64,000 nucleotides of DNA from Brucella tritici (GCF_008932295.1 NZ_WBWA01000018.1:1-64000), one strand, 5' to 3'. Counted from the first letter of the stretch, positions 1 to 9,076 are shown. Notes: generated by a model not told the origin, from the letters alone. Numbers and translations: made by a program.

Positions 1-52
1 ATGGCGCAATCATTGCCCACTGCTGGTCATCAAGCCAGAATTCTCCTGCCAT
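1..52 (-). pseudogene. IS5-family transposase, N-terminal 17 codons only (cut by window edge)
   Basis: Read on the minus strand from the ATG at 50-52, the translation begins MAGEFWLDDQQWAMIAP, which resembles the start of IS5-family transposases, where a D/E-x-x-W motif opens the protein. Only 17 codons lie in the window, so it cannot be said whether the gene is intact. The sequence from about 110 to 129 (ending in ggttttggccc) would be the terminal inverted repeat of the element, and TAG at 130-132 a possible target duplication. The assignment rests on pattern recognition of a very short stretch. Confidence 0.45.
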
Positions 53-127
53 GGTCCAAAACTCCCGCTGCAGAAGCGAGTGAATCACGGAGTGCCAGTA
101 TGATCAAGAGTCTGATTGGGTTTTGGC

Positions 128-208
128 CCTAGTGTGGCGAATCCAAAATTCGTATTACTCTGGAGCGGGGTTGCGAACGAATTTCGGATTCAAATCCACC
201 ACACTAGG
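128..208. repeat. Imperfect palindromic intergenic repeat, about 80 bp
   Basis: Outer arms CCTAGTGTGG (128-137) and CCACACTAGG (199-208) are exact inverse complements. Inside them GAATCC (139-144) pairs with GGATTC (186-191), and AATTCG (147-152) with CGAATT (178-183). The whole unit can fold into a long interrupted stem. It contains no gene. It has the form of a mobile palindromic element of the MITE/REP type and directly abuts the presumed end of the IS5-type element to its left. Confidence 0.6.
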
Positions 209-222
209 ATGCACTCCAAAAT

Positions 223-248
223 AAAAAAAGGCCGGGAGAAACCCGACC
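223..248 (-). terminator. Rho-independent terminator of cspA
   Basis: On the minus strand GGTCGGG (248-242), loop of 5, CCCGGCC (236-230), then a run of seven T (229-223). One G-T wobble pair, otherwise perfect. It lies about 70 bases beyond the cspA stop codon. Confidence 0.85.
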
Positions 249-320
249 TTTCAATCGCCTCAACAATCAGTGCCAGTACATCCGTGGTCAAAGATCGGAG
301 ACAATAACTTAGCGCCCGAG

Positions 321-530
321 TTAAAGCGCCTGAAGATTATCAGCGGCTTTCTTGCCGGAACGGCGATCCGCCACCAACTCGAAGCTCACCTTCTGGCCTT
401 CATTGAGCGTATGCATACCTGCACGCTCAACTGCAGAGATGTGAACAAACACATCCGGCGAACCATCGTCAGGCTGAATAAATCCGAAGCCTTTGCCGCT
501 ATTAAAGAATTTTACTGTTCCGTTTGCCAT
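321..530 (-). CDS. cspA: Cold-shock protein, CspA family
   Basis: A 69-residue single cold-shock domain, the usual length of the family. RNP1 is KGFGFI at residues 13-18 and RNP2 is VFVHI at 27-31; both bind single-stranded RNA or DNA. Such proteins act as cytoplasmic RNA chaperones that melt secondary structure in the cold or during growth transitions. A Shine-Dalgarno AAGGAA lies 7-8 bases before the ATG. The gene is monocistronic: a terminator follows closely, and about 500 AT-rich bases lie upstream, room for the long regulated leader usual in this family (inference). Several paralogues are normal in the Rhizobiales, so the exact paralogue name is not certain. Confidence 0.93.
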   Translation of the reverse strand: MANGTVKFFNSGKGFGFIQPDDGSPDVFVHISAVERAGMHTLNEGQKVSFELVADRRSGKKAADNLQAL

Positions 531-1048
531 AGAGAATTCCTTTCAATTCGCATGGTTGAAGAATAACGAAATAATTTTCGTCGCGATTTTACGAAATTGA
601 AAGAAAAGTCATGGCGCTTTATGCGCCTTGTCGTTCGATGACAAAATCGATTTTTAATAGATATACCCTTATTCCACCCTCTACAAGGGTAGCAGGTTAA
701 TTTTATTTTTTTCGCCATCAATTCGATTTCGCTATAATTCTTTCAATAACACCGGAAATCGGGCCATATGCGTGCCAGAAATACCAAAAAATATTGAACA
801 TTTTCGGCGAACAAAAATTTACAATTCAAATTCTATTGCGGGCGAAAGACACGTGTTTCGGCCCGTGAACTCCAGTCGCGGAGCTGTGATCGGGCGTGAA
901 TTGTTTTGATCGGGTTCGCTATGGAACCAGGCACATTCATCGCTACCTCAATAGATGCGGATCGGCCCGGCATAGTTGAATGAATATGCGAGTTGACGAT
1001 CCCACGGAGGAGCGCAATCCGATTGGCGCTATTCGGGAGATAATTGAA
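531..1048. other. Intergenic region, presumed cspA leader and promoter
   Basis: AT-rich from about 540 to 830, and probably holds the promoter and 5' leader of the minus-strand cspA. The short open frames here have no plausible start signals or recognisable product. No clear -35/-10 pair can be assigned by eye. Confidence 0.4.
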
Positions 1049-1318
1049 ATGCGGTACCACCTTATGGCTGCCATTGCGGCAGGTGTTTCGCTGTTTTCAT
1101 TTGCTGCACATGCAGAAGATTTCACTAAAGGCACACTGAAATCCTATGATCGGGCGAGCCAGGTCGTCACTTTGACCAACGGTCAGAGCTTCGAACTCTA
1201 TCCGCCTTATCATCCGAATGTACGGCCTGGTGAACGGGTCGTCGTTGACTGGCAGAGCAATCTGAACGGCGATGATCACGCCGATTTTGTCGGCCCGGCA
1301 TCAATGCACCACATGTAA
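1049..1318 (+). CDS. Small secreted protein, DUF1344-like
   Basis: An 89-residue protein. ATG 1049 is chosen over an upstream in-frame ATG at 980 because GGGAGA lies 8 bases before it and the product then starts with a clean Sec signal peptide (residues 1-22, cleavage after AHA). The mature part is about 67 residues. Its pattern KGTLKSYDRASQVVTLTNG, followed by a second small beta motif ending in a VVVDW strand, resembles DUF1344, small periplasmic proteins of unknown function common in the Rhizobiales. No catalytic residues are evident. It stands alone and is followed at once by a strong hairpin terminator. Export looks certain, the family name is likely, and the function is unknown. Confidence 0.7.
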   Translation: MRYHLMAAIAAGVSLFSFAAHAEDFTKGTLKSYDRASQVVTLTNGQSFELYPPYHPNVRPGERVVVDWQSNLNGDDHADFVGPASMHHM

Positions 1319-1324
1319 CCGGAA

Positions 1325-1352
1325 AGAAAGGCGGCAGAATTGCCGCCTTTCT
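1325..1352. terminator. Bidirectional terminator between two convergent genes
   Basis: Perfect 12-bp stem AGAAAGGCGGCA (1325-1336) / TGCCGCCTTTCT (1341-1352) with a GAAT loop. It lies between the plus-strand gene ending at 1318 and the minus-strand gene ending at 1376. Pyrimidine-rich tracts follow on both strands. Confidence 0.8.
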
Positions 1353-1375
1353 TCTATCCATTTGCCGCCCAAGGC

Positions 1376-1888
1376 TTACTTGACCCATACAACGCGGCGC
1401 GTCTGCGTATCGATCAGCGCCGGACGATCCTCCACATAGACGTAGGCATAGGCCGGCTGCTCAGGAACGGCGACCAGCGGCACATCATCCGGGATGACCG
1501 TGCCTTCGGCAATGTCGCCTTCGATGACAACCGGATCGACCGGATTGGTTTCGATGTAGGTTACAACTTCGTTTGGAACCAGCGGCCCGGCATTCGGCCC
1601 TTCGGTATAATAAACGACCTGGCGGTTCTGCATGGAAACAATCACCGGCTCACCATTGACATAGACGTAACCGAAATCGGGATTGTCAGGGATCGGACGA
1701 ACCGCGATAGCATCGGGTAGAACATAGCCGTCACTGATATCGCCCTCAATGACGACCGGGTCCGAAGGGTTTGCGATAACATAATCACGCGCTGCCTGAG
1801 GCACTTCGATAAGCACTCGATCCTGTGCCAGCGCAAAACCGGAGCTGGCGAGAAACGCCGCTACGGTCAGAACAAGAGCTTTCTTCAT
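1376..1888 (-). CDS. Secreted DUF1236-type protein with two internal repeats
   Basis: A 170-residue exported protein. ATG 1888 is used: it gives a typical signal peptide (residues 1-22, ending ALAQ) and has GAGGCTGA upstream. The longer frame reaching 2062 is not signal-like. The mature part is two homologous units, about residues 33-95 and 108-170. Each has a PVVIEGDI motif, then a valine/proline segment, then a Y-V-Y-V strand and an RxVVxxK-type end. This is the layout of DUF1236 proteins, small periplasmic proteins of the Rhizobiales with unknown role. The internal duplication is visible directly. It converges on the preceding gene across a shared terminator. Confidence 0.75.
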   Translation of the reverse strand: MKKALVLTVAAFLASSGFALAQDRVLIEVPQAARDYVIANPSDPVVIEGDISDGYVLPDAIAVRPIPDNPDFGYVYVNGEPVIVSMQNRQVVYYTEGPNAGPLVPNEVVTYIETNPVDPVVIEGDIAEGTVIPDDVPLVAVPEQPAYAYVYVEDRPALIDTQTRRVVWVK

Positions 1889-2644
1889 TTTCAGCCTCAC
1901 TTTCGCGTTAAGTCGCAAGGCTGAAATAACCGGGCTGATATGTCGAAGTTCCGGCAGAAGGGTACACTTCCTGCGACAGGCTGAAACATTCCCCTTGCAG
2001 GTGGCGCTCACGCGGACGAACTGGCTGAGGCAACACATTCGAGTGTGCGCAAATATACCCAAACTAAAAAGATGAGGTCGAATAATTGCGAACAGTAGTT
2101 TGATCGTTCAAATTGCTCCAGAACGAGCGCAGCGATTCACGAGTTAATACATATTCTCCAGAACTCCCAAGCCTCTGGCTTTGGGAGATCGCCTGGCAGA
2201 TAAATCAGCTATCCGGAAATTACATTTTGTTTTTTAGTAATAATTAAATTAGGCGTCGCCGATTGAAAAATTTTACCCAGCAAATTGCTATTTTAAGATC
2301 GATCTAAATCCAGTTAAGATGGCCGTGTTTTCAATGAACAGGAGGTTTTTAAACTTTTTCATATTGCTAAGCGCAATCCGTTCTCACTTTGCAAGCAACA
2401 TCTGTGTTGGTCAATTAGACTGAAACACGCCTGTAGAGGAAAGCGGAGAATGCAAAACGGCTTGTATAATACTGATACAGGGTTAGGCCATTCCGTCATT
2501 CCCCCGTATGGCGTCAAGGTCTGGATTGCATTCTGGAAGCGTTGATTTTTGATTATATTTTTTATTACGAATGAATAGGCTGCCCTTGTCTGTCCCATCA
2601 TCCAGACAAAGGCAGCCACATTTAATTGTGCCAGATGCGTGCAA
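1889..2644. other. Long non-coding stretch, 756 bp
   Basis: No open frame here has a credible start site or a protein-like composition. The first 250 bases hold the upstream region of the DUF1236-type gene. The stretch 2200-2600 is AT-rich. No tRNA, clear hairpin terminator or mobile element was seen. A small RNA cannot be excluded by eye. Confidence 0.4.
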
Positions 2645-3112
2645 TCAGCGTATTGGTCGCTCCATCCGTGCCAGAATGGCCCGAAGCTCTTCAACGGACC
2701 GATCGATCTCGTCCTTCTTCATCTCAAGTTCCAGGAGTTTTTCCTTGAAGCGCGTGCGCAGGCCTTCTGTTTCCGCCGGATCGGTGGTGCCATTTTCCCA
2801 CACGCTGATCAGTTGCCCCATCTCGCTCAACGTGAAGCCAATGCGCCGTCCAAACAGGATGAGACGCAAGCGTGTATGGTCGTTGTAATCGTAAAGTCGC
2901 GTCACACCCGCACGACGCGGATTAAGCAGTCCCTTGTCTTCGTAAAAGCGCAAGGCCCGCAACGTCAGGTCGAACTCTTCTGCGAGATCTCCGATCCGGT
3001 ATAGCCGACCGCCTGACTGATTTTCCTTTCGTGCATTCCCGCTTGCACCGGTCAGCAGATCTGCAATCGCTATATCTGCCACCTGCCCTGGCGCGTTTGT
3101 TTGTTTACTCAT
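2645..3112 (-). CDS. MerR-family transcriptional regulator
   Basis: A 155-residue protein with an unusual 35-residue N-terminal extension before the MerR helix-turn-helix at about residues 38-75 (YRIGDLAEEFDLTLRALRFY, then the wing with the G-x-TRLY signature). A helix-rich dimerisation segment follows, and the C-terminus (about 115-155) is a charged antiparallel coiled coil. No cysteine cluster typical of metal sensors such as MerR, CueR or SoxR is present, so the effector is not a metal bound in that way. MerR proteins untwist promoters with over-long spacers. The gene is single, faces away from the PodJ-like gene, and has no obvious partner. Confidence 0.88.
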   Translation of the reverse strand: MSKQTNAPGQVADIAIADLLTGASGNARKENQSGGRLYRIGDLAEEFDLTLRALRFYEDKGLLNPRRAGVTRLYDYNDHTRLRLILFGRRIGFTLSEMGQLISVWENGTTDPAETEGLRTRFKEKLLELEMKKDEIDRSVEELRAILARMERPIR

Positions 3113-3479
3113 GTTCTACCCTGTTTCCGCCCCCGGAAACGCCCGGTCACCGCGCGATTGCGCGATGGAACCACTGTTGATGACAGCCCACATTGACATT
3201 GCTGTCAGTGTCGCAGCTTCGATTTACATTTGCCGCCGCGATTCACGCATCTTCCATACCCGATAGGTCCGCTTTTCATGTCGGACTGCCTTCGACCTGC
3301 CGAATTCAACCCGCTCAACCGTGGGATGCCTTTCTGCACCCACTAAAGCACGCACTTAGCCGCATATATTAACGAGTTATTTACCACGTTTGGACAAATG
3401 TAAGCAGAGCAAATTCTTGCCAGTTGCGTCGCAGAATTTGCTTCCGGCGGTCTCTATCATTGGAAAAAGTGAATTTCTC
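3113..3479. other. Divergent intergenic region, merR / podJ-like
   Basis: 367 bases between the divergent MerR and PodJ-like genes, expected to hold both promoters. No repeat or hairpin stands out. An in-frame ATG at 3390 precedes the preferred start of the PodJ-like gene at 3480. Confidence 0.4.
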
Positions 3480-6400
3480 ATGGCAAACCCAGATCTGGCG
3501 TCAGGTTCACGATCCATCATTGACGAATTGAACGCCCGCCGTGAGCGCCGGGCGCCTTCGCCAGCCATGGAAGAACTCAACCGCACTTTGGCGAGCCTTG
3601 AAAAGCGCCTGATGGATCTCGAACAGGACGATACCCCCGACATGCGCAATATTCTGCGCTCGGAACGTCAGCCGGTTCGCCATCCGGACGAAACAGTCAC
3701 CGGCCTTGCAGAGATTGCCGAAAACCTGCGCCGCATGCGCGGAAGCCATGAAGAGCCGGAACAGAATTATGCATCAAGTGCCGAGGTCAGCCGGGCCAGC
3801 CGCGAGATGACCCGCATTCAGCGCGCCGCAAGCGAAGAAGGCTTTTCGCAGCGGATGAGCGACGACTTCGACCGTATCAGCGACAGCGTCCGCCTTCTCG
3901 CCGACCGCAGCAGCGAGGCCAATGCGCAGGCGCTTCGCCGCCAGCTCGAAGAACTCAACCGCACGGTCCAGAGCCTTGCCCGCGAAGAAACCCTGCACCG
4001 TCTGAACAATCGCTGGGACCGCTTCGACGCGCGTTTCGAGGCATTCGAGCAGCGTCATAACGCCGTTGACCCAGCGCTCGATGCCATCGGTTCGCGGCTT
4101 GAGCAGGTGCGCGATGCTATCGGCACCCTGCCCCAGTCCAACCGCTTGAGTGCAATCGAAGATCGCATCGGCCAGCTCGCTAGTTCCATCGAGGAGTCGC
4201 TCAGCCCGCAACATGTGTCGTCGCTGGAGCAGAACCGCCTGCAGCAGATCGATGAGCGGCTGGATGAGATCAGCCGCGCCATCATTGCCACAAGCCGCGC
4301 CCAGCGCCCGGATCAGGACGGCGCACGCCGTCTGGAGCGCATCGAAAACCGTCTGGCGGAACTCGCAGAACAACTCGCCACTTCGGCAACGCAGCAGAAT
4401 TCCGACACGCTTTATCGCAAGCTCGGCGAACTTTCCTCGCGCATCGACGGCCTTTCAGGCGGCTCAGCGCTGCCGGACGGTGTCATCGACCAGCTCGCAC
4501 ACCAGATCAACCTGCTTGCCAATCAGGTCGGCAAGGTTATGGAGAATCTCAGCCAGTCCGACTACCATGCCGTCGAGGCGCGCCTCGAAGCCATTGGCGA
4601 AAAGCTCGAAGCTGCCGAGCGCCGGGCCGAAGAGCCGCATCCTTCTGTTCTGGACACGATCGACCGTCGCTTTGCAGAACTGACCGAGCGTCTCGACACG
4701 CAATACGCCACGCAGCATGTCGACAACAGTGCGATACACACGCTGGAAGGTCGTCTGGACGATCTCTCGCAGCAGATTTCGCTGGGTCTTCTTCAGGCGC
4801 CGACCTATGAAGGTCCGGGACTGGACATGAAGGCGATCCGCAGCCTTGAAGATCAGATCGCAAATATCGCCCATCATCTCGCGCAACCTGTAGCCGAGAT
4901 CGCTGAACTGAAGCCGCGTCTCGATTCTATCGAACGTTCCATCGCATCCAATCGCGAAACAGTGCTGGATGCAGCGCGTGAAGCTGCCGAAAGTGCAGTC
5001 GCGCGTGTTCTGCAGCATGGATCGCATGGCGACAGCGTAATCGCCCGGCAACTCGCCGACGACATGAAATCGCTGGAAGCCCTGGCGCGTAATTCCGACG
5101 AGCGCAACGGCAAGACATTCGAGACCGTCCACGACACATTGGTCAAGATCGTTGATCGTCTGGCCAGGCTTGAGCAGGACGTGGCGGGTAAATCAGACAC
5201 GCCGGACGCTGAAAATCCGGTCTTCACCAGCCCCAACGCTGGATCACCGCGCCCATCGACGCCGCGTTCACCGGCGGCAGCAGCCGCCGAAGCAGCTTTT
5301 GCAACCGTTCAGAGCGAAGCCGGTCCCGCCGATATGCAGTTAGCTGAATCGGCTGGCAAGTCGTCGCTTTTCGGCGGTTTTGCCAAGGCGATACGTGGTC
5401 GCCGCGCTGACAAGTCTGTCGGAAAGAGCGACGAAACGCTGGAAGCCAGCGCTTTCGACACGACGCTTGATGCACCAGCCTTCGAAAGTGATCTTGCCGC
5501 CATTGAGCCGATCACCCGCGAAGAGCCGGAGCTGGAGACGATCCCGTCCCCTCGCCCTCAAGGCGAAGGCATGCCGGATCTCAATTCGATTATGAAGCGG
5601 GTGCGCGAAGAGCGTCGCCAGCGCGAAAATGCTGCCGATGCAGCCCTTGCCGCCAACGGCAAGGTGGACTTCATCACAGCAGCCCGGCGTGCCGCCCAGC
5701 TTGCCGCCGCCGAATCCGAACAGCTTCAGAAAGGCGCAACCAAGCGCACCGGCAAGAAGAAGTCGTCAGTCGGCGATATGATCCAGCGTCAGCGCAAGCC
5801 GATCCTGATGGCAATCGGTGCCGTGATGATTGCCATGGCCGGTCTGCAGATCGGCTCTGCCTTCCTGAACCGTGATGAGCCGGTGGAAACGGCAATCGAT
5901 ACAGTACCGCCGCAGATCGACACCACTGCAACCGAAAACACGTCTGCACCAGCCGACGAAATCGCCGCGAAGATCGCATCGGACACGACACCCGCGCTCG
6001 AGCAGTCCGCCCCCGCAGCAGTGCCTCCGGTTACGGAGCCGCATTCGGAGAAAGTTGTACAGGAAGAAACCCCGGCACCGGCAGATGAGCAGCAGGCAGC
6101 GGTGGAAATCCCGACACAGGTTGAACAGCCTGCCGCAACAATCGCCAATCCGGTGAAGCCCGTTGAAACGGCGGCATCAGCCGAACCTGCCGCACAACCT
6201 CAGACGGCCATTCCGCCTGTACCGGAAGAAGCCGGTCCGGCAGCGCTTCGCGAAGCTGCGGCCAAGGGCGACGCCCGCGCGCTGTTCGAAGTCGGCAATC
6301 GCTATATGGAAGGTCGTGGCGTTGCCGCCGACTTTGCCAAGGCGGCGAAATGGTACGAAATCTCTGCCGGTCAGGGCTTTGCACCCGCGCAATATCGTCT

Positions 6401-7070
6401 CGGCAACTTCAACGAGAAGGGCCTTGGCATGCCCCGCGATCTGGAAAAGGCCAAGACCTGGTACCAGCTCTCGGCTCAGCAGGGCAACGCCAGCGCGATG
6501 CACAATCTCGCCGTCCTTTTCGCAACCGGCGCCAATGGCAACCCGGACAATGCCTCCGCCGTGCGCTGGTTCACCGATGCTGCCGAACTCGGCGTGAAGG
6601 ACAGCCAGTTCAATCTCGGCATCCTTGCGGCCAAGGGACTGGGCATGCCGGTCAATCTGGAAGAAAGCTACAAGTGGTTCTCGCTCGCCGCCAATGCCGG
6701 TGACAAGGATGCCGCCGACAAGCGCGACCAGATTGCCAAGGCAATGAAGCCGGAACAGCTCGAACGCGCCAAGGATTTGGTCAAGCTCTGGAAGGCCAAG
6801 CCGCTCGATCAGGCGACCAACTCCATTGACGTCCCGGATGCATGGGCGGAAAACAAGCCGCTCACCACCGGCTCGGTGGATATGAAGAAGGCTGTTCGCA
6901 ACATCCAGCTTATTCTCCAGAAGAACGGCTACGATGTCGGCACCGCCGATGGTTTGATGGGCGGCAAGACCCGCGCCGCGATTGCTGCCTTCCAGAAGGC
7001 AAACGGGCAGACGCCCACCGGCGACGTTGACCAGAAACTGGTTCAGCTTCTTCTTGAGAAGAATAAATAA
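3480..7070 (+). CDS. PodJ-like polar localisation protein: coiled coil, one TM, Sel1 repeats, peptidoglycan-binding domain
   Basis: A 1196-residue protein. ATG 3480 is preferred because it is preceded by GGAAAAAG and opens the conserved-looking part; an in-frame ATG exists at 3390. Residues 1 to about 600 are long cytoplasmic coiled coils with repeated L-x-x-R/I-x-x-R/L heptads. A basic linker follows, then one membrane helix at about 774-796. A low-complexity Pro/Ala/Glu periplasmic linker runs to about 915, then four Sel1-like repeats (about 918-1090, A-x-x-G-x-x-x-A pattern), and a C-terminal peptidoglycan_binding_1 domain (about 1133-1196). The order matches PodJ, which recruits factors to a cell pole and reads the wall through its periplasmic end. 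Monocistronic, closed by a terminator. Confidence 0.85.
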   Translation: MANPDLASGSRSIIDELNARRERRAPSPAMEELNRTLASLEKRLMDLEQDDTPDMRNILRSERQPVRHPDETVTGLAEIAENLRRMRGSHEEPEQNYASSAEVSRASREMTRIQRAASEEGFSQRMSDDFDRISDSVRLLADRSSEANAQALRRQLEELNRTVQSLAREETLHRLNNRWDRFDARFEAFEQRHNAVDPALDAIGSRLEQVRDAIGTLPQSNRLSAIEDRIGQLASSIEESLSPQHVSSLEQNRLQQIDERLDEISRAIIATSRAQRPDQDGARRLERIENRLAELAEQLATSATQQNSDTLYRKLGELSSRIDGLSGGSALPDGVIDQLAHQINLLANQVGKVMENLSQSDYHAVEARLEAIGEKLEAAERRAEEPHPSVLDTIDRRFAELTERLDTQYATQHVDNSAIHTLEGRLDDLSQQISLGLLQAPTYEGPGLDMKAIRSLEDQIANIAHHLAQPVAEIAELKPRLDSIERSIASNRETVLDAAREAAESAVARVLQHGSHGDSVIARQLADDMKSLEALARNSDERNGKTFETVHDTLVKIVDRLARLEQDVAGKSDTPDAENPVFTSPNAGSPRPSTPRSPAAAAAEAAFATVQSEAGPADMQLAESAGKSSLFGGFAKAIRGRRADKSVGKSDETLEASAFDTTLDAPAFESDLAAIEPITREEPELETIPSPRPQGEGMPDLNSIMKRVREERRQRENAADAALAANGKVDFITAARRAAQLAAAESEQLQKGATKRTGKKKSSVGDMIQRQRKPILMAIGAVMIAMAGLQIGSAFLNRDEPVETAIDTVPPQIDTTATENTSAPADEIAAKIASDTTPALEQSAPAAVPPVTEPHSEKVVQEETPAPADEQQAAVEIPTQVEQPAATIANPVKPVETAASAEPAAQPQTAIPPVPEEAGPAALREAAAKGDARALFEVGNRYMEGRGVAADFAKAAKWYEISAGQGFAPAQYRLGNFNEKGLGMPRDLEKAKTWYQLSAQQGNASAMHNLAVLFATGANGNPDNASAVRWFTDAAELGVKDSQFNLGILAAKGLGMPVNLEESYKWFSLAANAGDKDAADKRDQIAKAMKPEQLERAKDLVKLWKAKPLDQATNSIDVPDAWAENKPLTTGSVDMKKAVRNIQLILQKNGYDVGTADGLMGGKTRAAIAAFQKANGQTPTGDVDQKLVQLLLEKNK

Positions 7071-7094
7071 CGCATTGACGCAACTTGGATTTTG

Positions 7095-7120
7095 AAGGGC
7101 AGCATGTGCTGCCCTTTCTC
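7095..7120 (+). terminator. Terminator of the PodJ-like gene
   Basis: AAGGGCAGC (7095-7103), loop ATGT, GCTGCCCTT (7108-7116), then TCTC. The stem is perfect and lies 24 bases after the stop codon. Confidence 0.75.
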
Positions 7121-7209
7121 GTTTCAATCACAGGCGTCTGAAAAAAGTGACAGGTTGAATCGACTCGTCGAGGCTTATTATCTACCTCCTATCAACGAGG
7201 GGATAGACG

Positions 7210-7764
7210 ATGCTCTTGCACGTAAACAACGACATGGAAAACGGGATCATCGCGAAGATTCCCCTCGCGCTCGACAAGGATATCAAAAATTTCCAGGGGG
7301 ATGCGATCGACTTCGAGATTTCATCCGGCGACAAGCAGCTTATCCCGGCGGAGGATATTCATCCCTACAAATCCATTTTCAAAGTCCTATCCGGCAGTTT
7401 CGAGCTGAAGAACATCTTCATAGCCGTATCGTTCAATGCGAATTTCACAACACCAGATGGCAAGAAGACCTGTCTGACACGGTCCAGCCCCATGGAAGAA
7501 TGGAATGTAATGAATGGCAACTACTATGCCGAAAGCATGAACTGCTTCGGCTTCAAGTCCAGCAGTCGCTTTGCTGGAAATTTCAGCGTGAACCTGACCA
7601 ATCCCTATCTTTATGTCATCAAAAACGGCAGCCTGACCGACAGTAAAATGTCCGACAACATTTCAATCCGTGCGCAGTTTTATCCATCATCTGGTTATTC
7701 CGTCATCACACCGAAAGAAGATATCAATATCATCATCAGTAATCGCCAGAACGCTACCGACTGA
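7210..7764 (+). CDS. Conserved-looking protein of unknown function
   Basis: A 184-residue protein with a strong ribosome site (GAGGGGA, 6 bases before ATG 7210). I do not recognise a family. There is no signal peptide and no membrane segment. The sequence is rich in polar and aromatic residues and predicted strands, with alternating stretches such as IFIAVSFNANF and FSVNLTNPYLYVI, suggesting an all-beta fold. Two cysteines lie in the middle (KTCLT and MNCFG) about 36 residues apart. It stands alone between a terminator and a gene-poor stretch. A soluble cytoplasmic beta protein is the most that can be inferred. Confidence 0.65.
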   Translation: MLLHVNNDMENGIIAKIPLALDKDIKNFQGDAIDFEISSGDKQLIPAEDIHPYKSIFKVLSGSFELKNIFIAVSFNANFTTPDGKKTCLTRSSPMEEWNVMNGNYYAESMNCFGFKSSSRFAGNFSVNLTNPYLYVIKNGSLTDSKMSDNISIRAQFYPSSGYSVITPKEDINIIISNRQNATD

Positions 7765-8154
7765 GCCACAGTGCATCGCGGCCAGTATGCGTCCATGTAT
7801 TTCCTATATATTTTATGGGATTATACCAGAAATAGCGGTTTTCAGCACTCTTCAGAGCTCTTTTTGTTGTTCTTAAACAACACCCCGCATTTTTCCTCAA
7901 ATAGAGTTCCGCGAGATAAGTTTATCGGCAATCGGCGTTTGACTTCGCGGCGGCGACAGAGCAAGACATTATGAGGAGTGGCAGGGCTGAAACTCACATG
8001 TGGAGTTAAGCCTAACTACTTGTTTTCATGCATTTCCGTACGCAGAACAGTTTCATAATTTTGCCGGAGATGTTTTAGTAGGGTGCAACATCTTGCGGAG
8101 AAGCGCGGCCGCAAGCAGCTGTGTGTCATGCGTTGGTGAAAGCCGGGTTCGGAA
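7765..8154. other. Intergenic region, 390 bp
   Basis: AT-rich to about 7940. A short self-complementary AGAGCTCT followed by TTTTTG near 7855-7866 might end the preceding transcript but is weak. No gene is supported. The 3' part should contain the promoter of the TauE-type gene. Confidence 0.35.
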
Positions 8155-9075
8155 TTGGGTATTTACCTTCCCATTGCGGAATTGTCGGTCAACATGCTGG
8201 TTCTTCTCGGCATGGGCGCCGCCGTGGGTTTTCTCTCCGGATTGTTCGGCGTCGGCGGCGGCTTTCTGATCACGCCGCTTTTGATCTTTTATAACATTCC
8301 ACCTGCAATCGCAGTCGCCACCGGCGCCAATCAGGTCATCGCCTCGTCGGTTTCCGGCGCGCTGGCGCATTTCAAGCGTCGAACGCTCGATATCAAGCTC
8401 GGCCTGTTTCTCGTGGCGGGTGGTGTATTGGGTTCGCTCGTCGGTATCTTCGTGTTCTCGTGGCTGCGCGATCTCGGCCAGTTGGACCTGATCGTCTCCA
8501 TACTCTACGTCTTCTTTCTCGGCACCGTTGGCGGCTTGATGCTGGTGGAAAGCCTGCGAGCGCTCCGGCGCGTGAAAAAAGGCCAGGCTGGCGCTGTGAG
8601 ACGGTCCGGCCAGCACACGTGGATACACCGACTGCCGTTCAAGATGCGGTTTCGCGCCTCGACCATCTATGTCAGCATCATTCCGGTTCTCGGCATCGGA
8701 TTCTTCATCGGTCTTTTGTCATCGGTAATGGGTGTCGGCGGCGGCTTCATCATGGTTCCGGCGCTCATCTATCTGTTGCATGTTCCGACCAATGTGGTTG
8801 TCGGAACCTCATTGTTTCAGATTACCTTTGTCACTGCGGTCACGACCGTTCTGCAGGCAACGACCAACCAGTCCATCGACATCGTGCTCGCCTTCCTGCT
8901 GATGGTTGGCGGCGTTATCGGCGCACAATATGGCGCACGCGCAGGACAAAAGCTGCGCGGCGAACAGTTGCGCCTTCTGCTGGCGCTTCTCGTGCTCGCC
9001 GTTGGCCTGCGTCTCGCCTTTGGCCTGTTTGTGCGGCCCGACAATCTGTTTTCCATCTCGATTGCGGATATCTGA
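8155..9075 (+). CDS. TauE/SafE-family membrane permease
   Basis: A 306-residue integral membrane protein of the sulfite/anion exporter family. A TTG at 8155 is the only workable start, because the upstream in-frame ATG at 8128 runs into a stop after three codons. The protein is an internal duplication: each half carries the family GVGGGF motif (residues 32-37 and 193-198) at the start of a hydrophobic block, with 8-9 membrane helices in all. Members export sulfite, sulfoacetate or related anions, or import C2 compounds; the substrate here cannot be read. The next gene starts two bases after the stop and is the usual TIGR02186 partner, so the two probably act together. Confidence 0.9.
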   Translation: MGIYLPIAELSVNMLVLLGMGAAVGFLSGLFGVGGGFLITPLLIFYNIPPAIAVATGANQVIASSVSGALAHFKRRTLDIKLGLFLVAGGVLGSLVGIFVFSWLRDLGQLDLIVSILYVFFLGTVGGLMLVESLRALRRVKKGQAGAVRRSGQHTWIHRLPFKMRFRASTIYVSIIPVLGIGFFIGLLSSVMGVGGGFIMVPALIYLLHVPTNVVVGTSLFQITFVTAVTTVLQATTNQSIDIVLAFLLMVGGVIGAQYGARAGQKLRGEQLRLLLALLVLAVGLRLAFGLFVRPDNLFSISIADI

Positions 9076-9076
9076 C

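Noticed and set aside
1..131. Plus-strand frame open from the first base to TAG at 129-131, possibly the end of a gene
   Set aside because: The minus strand gives a better reading as the start of an IS5-type transposase; the plus translation has no recognisable C-terminal domain.
512..721. Minus-strand open frame just upstream of cspA
   Set aside because: Overlaps the cspA start and lies in its AT-rich leader; very basic composition without pattern.
6177..7127. Minus-strand open frame of 316 codons under the PodJ-like gene
   Set aside because: Shadow of the Sel1/peptidoglycan-binding coding region, and crosses its terminator.
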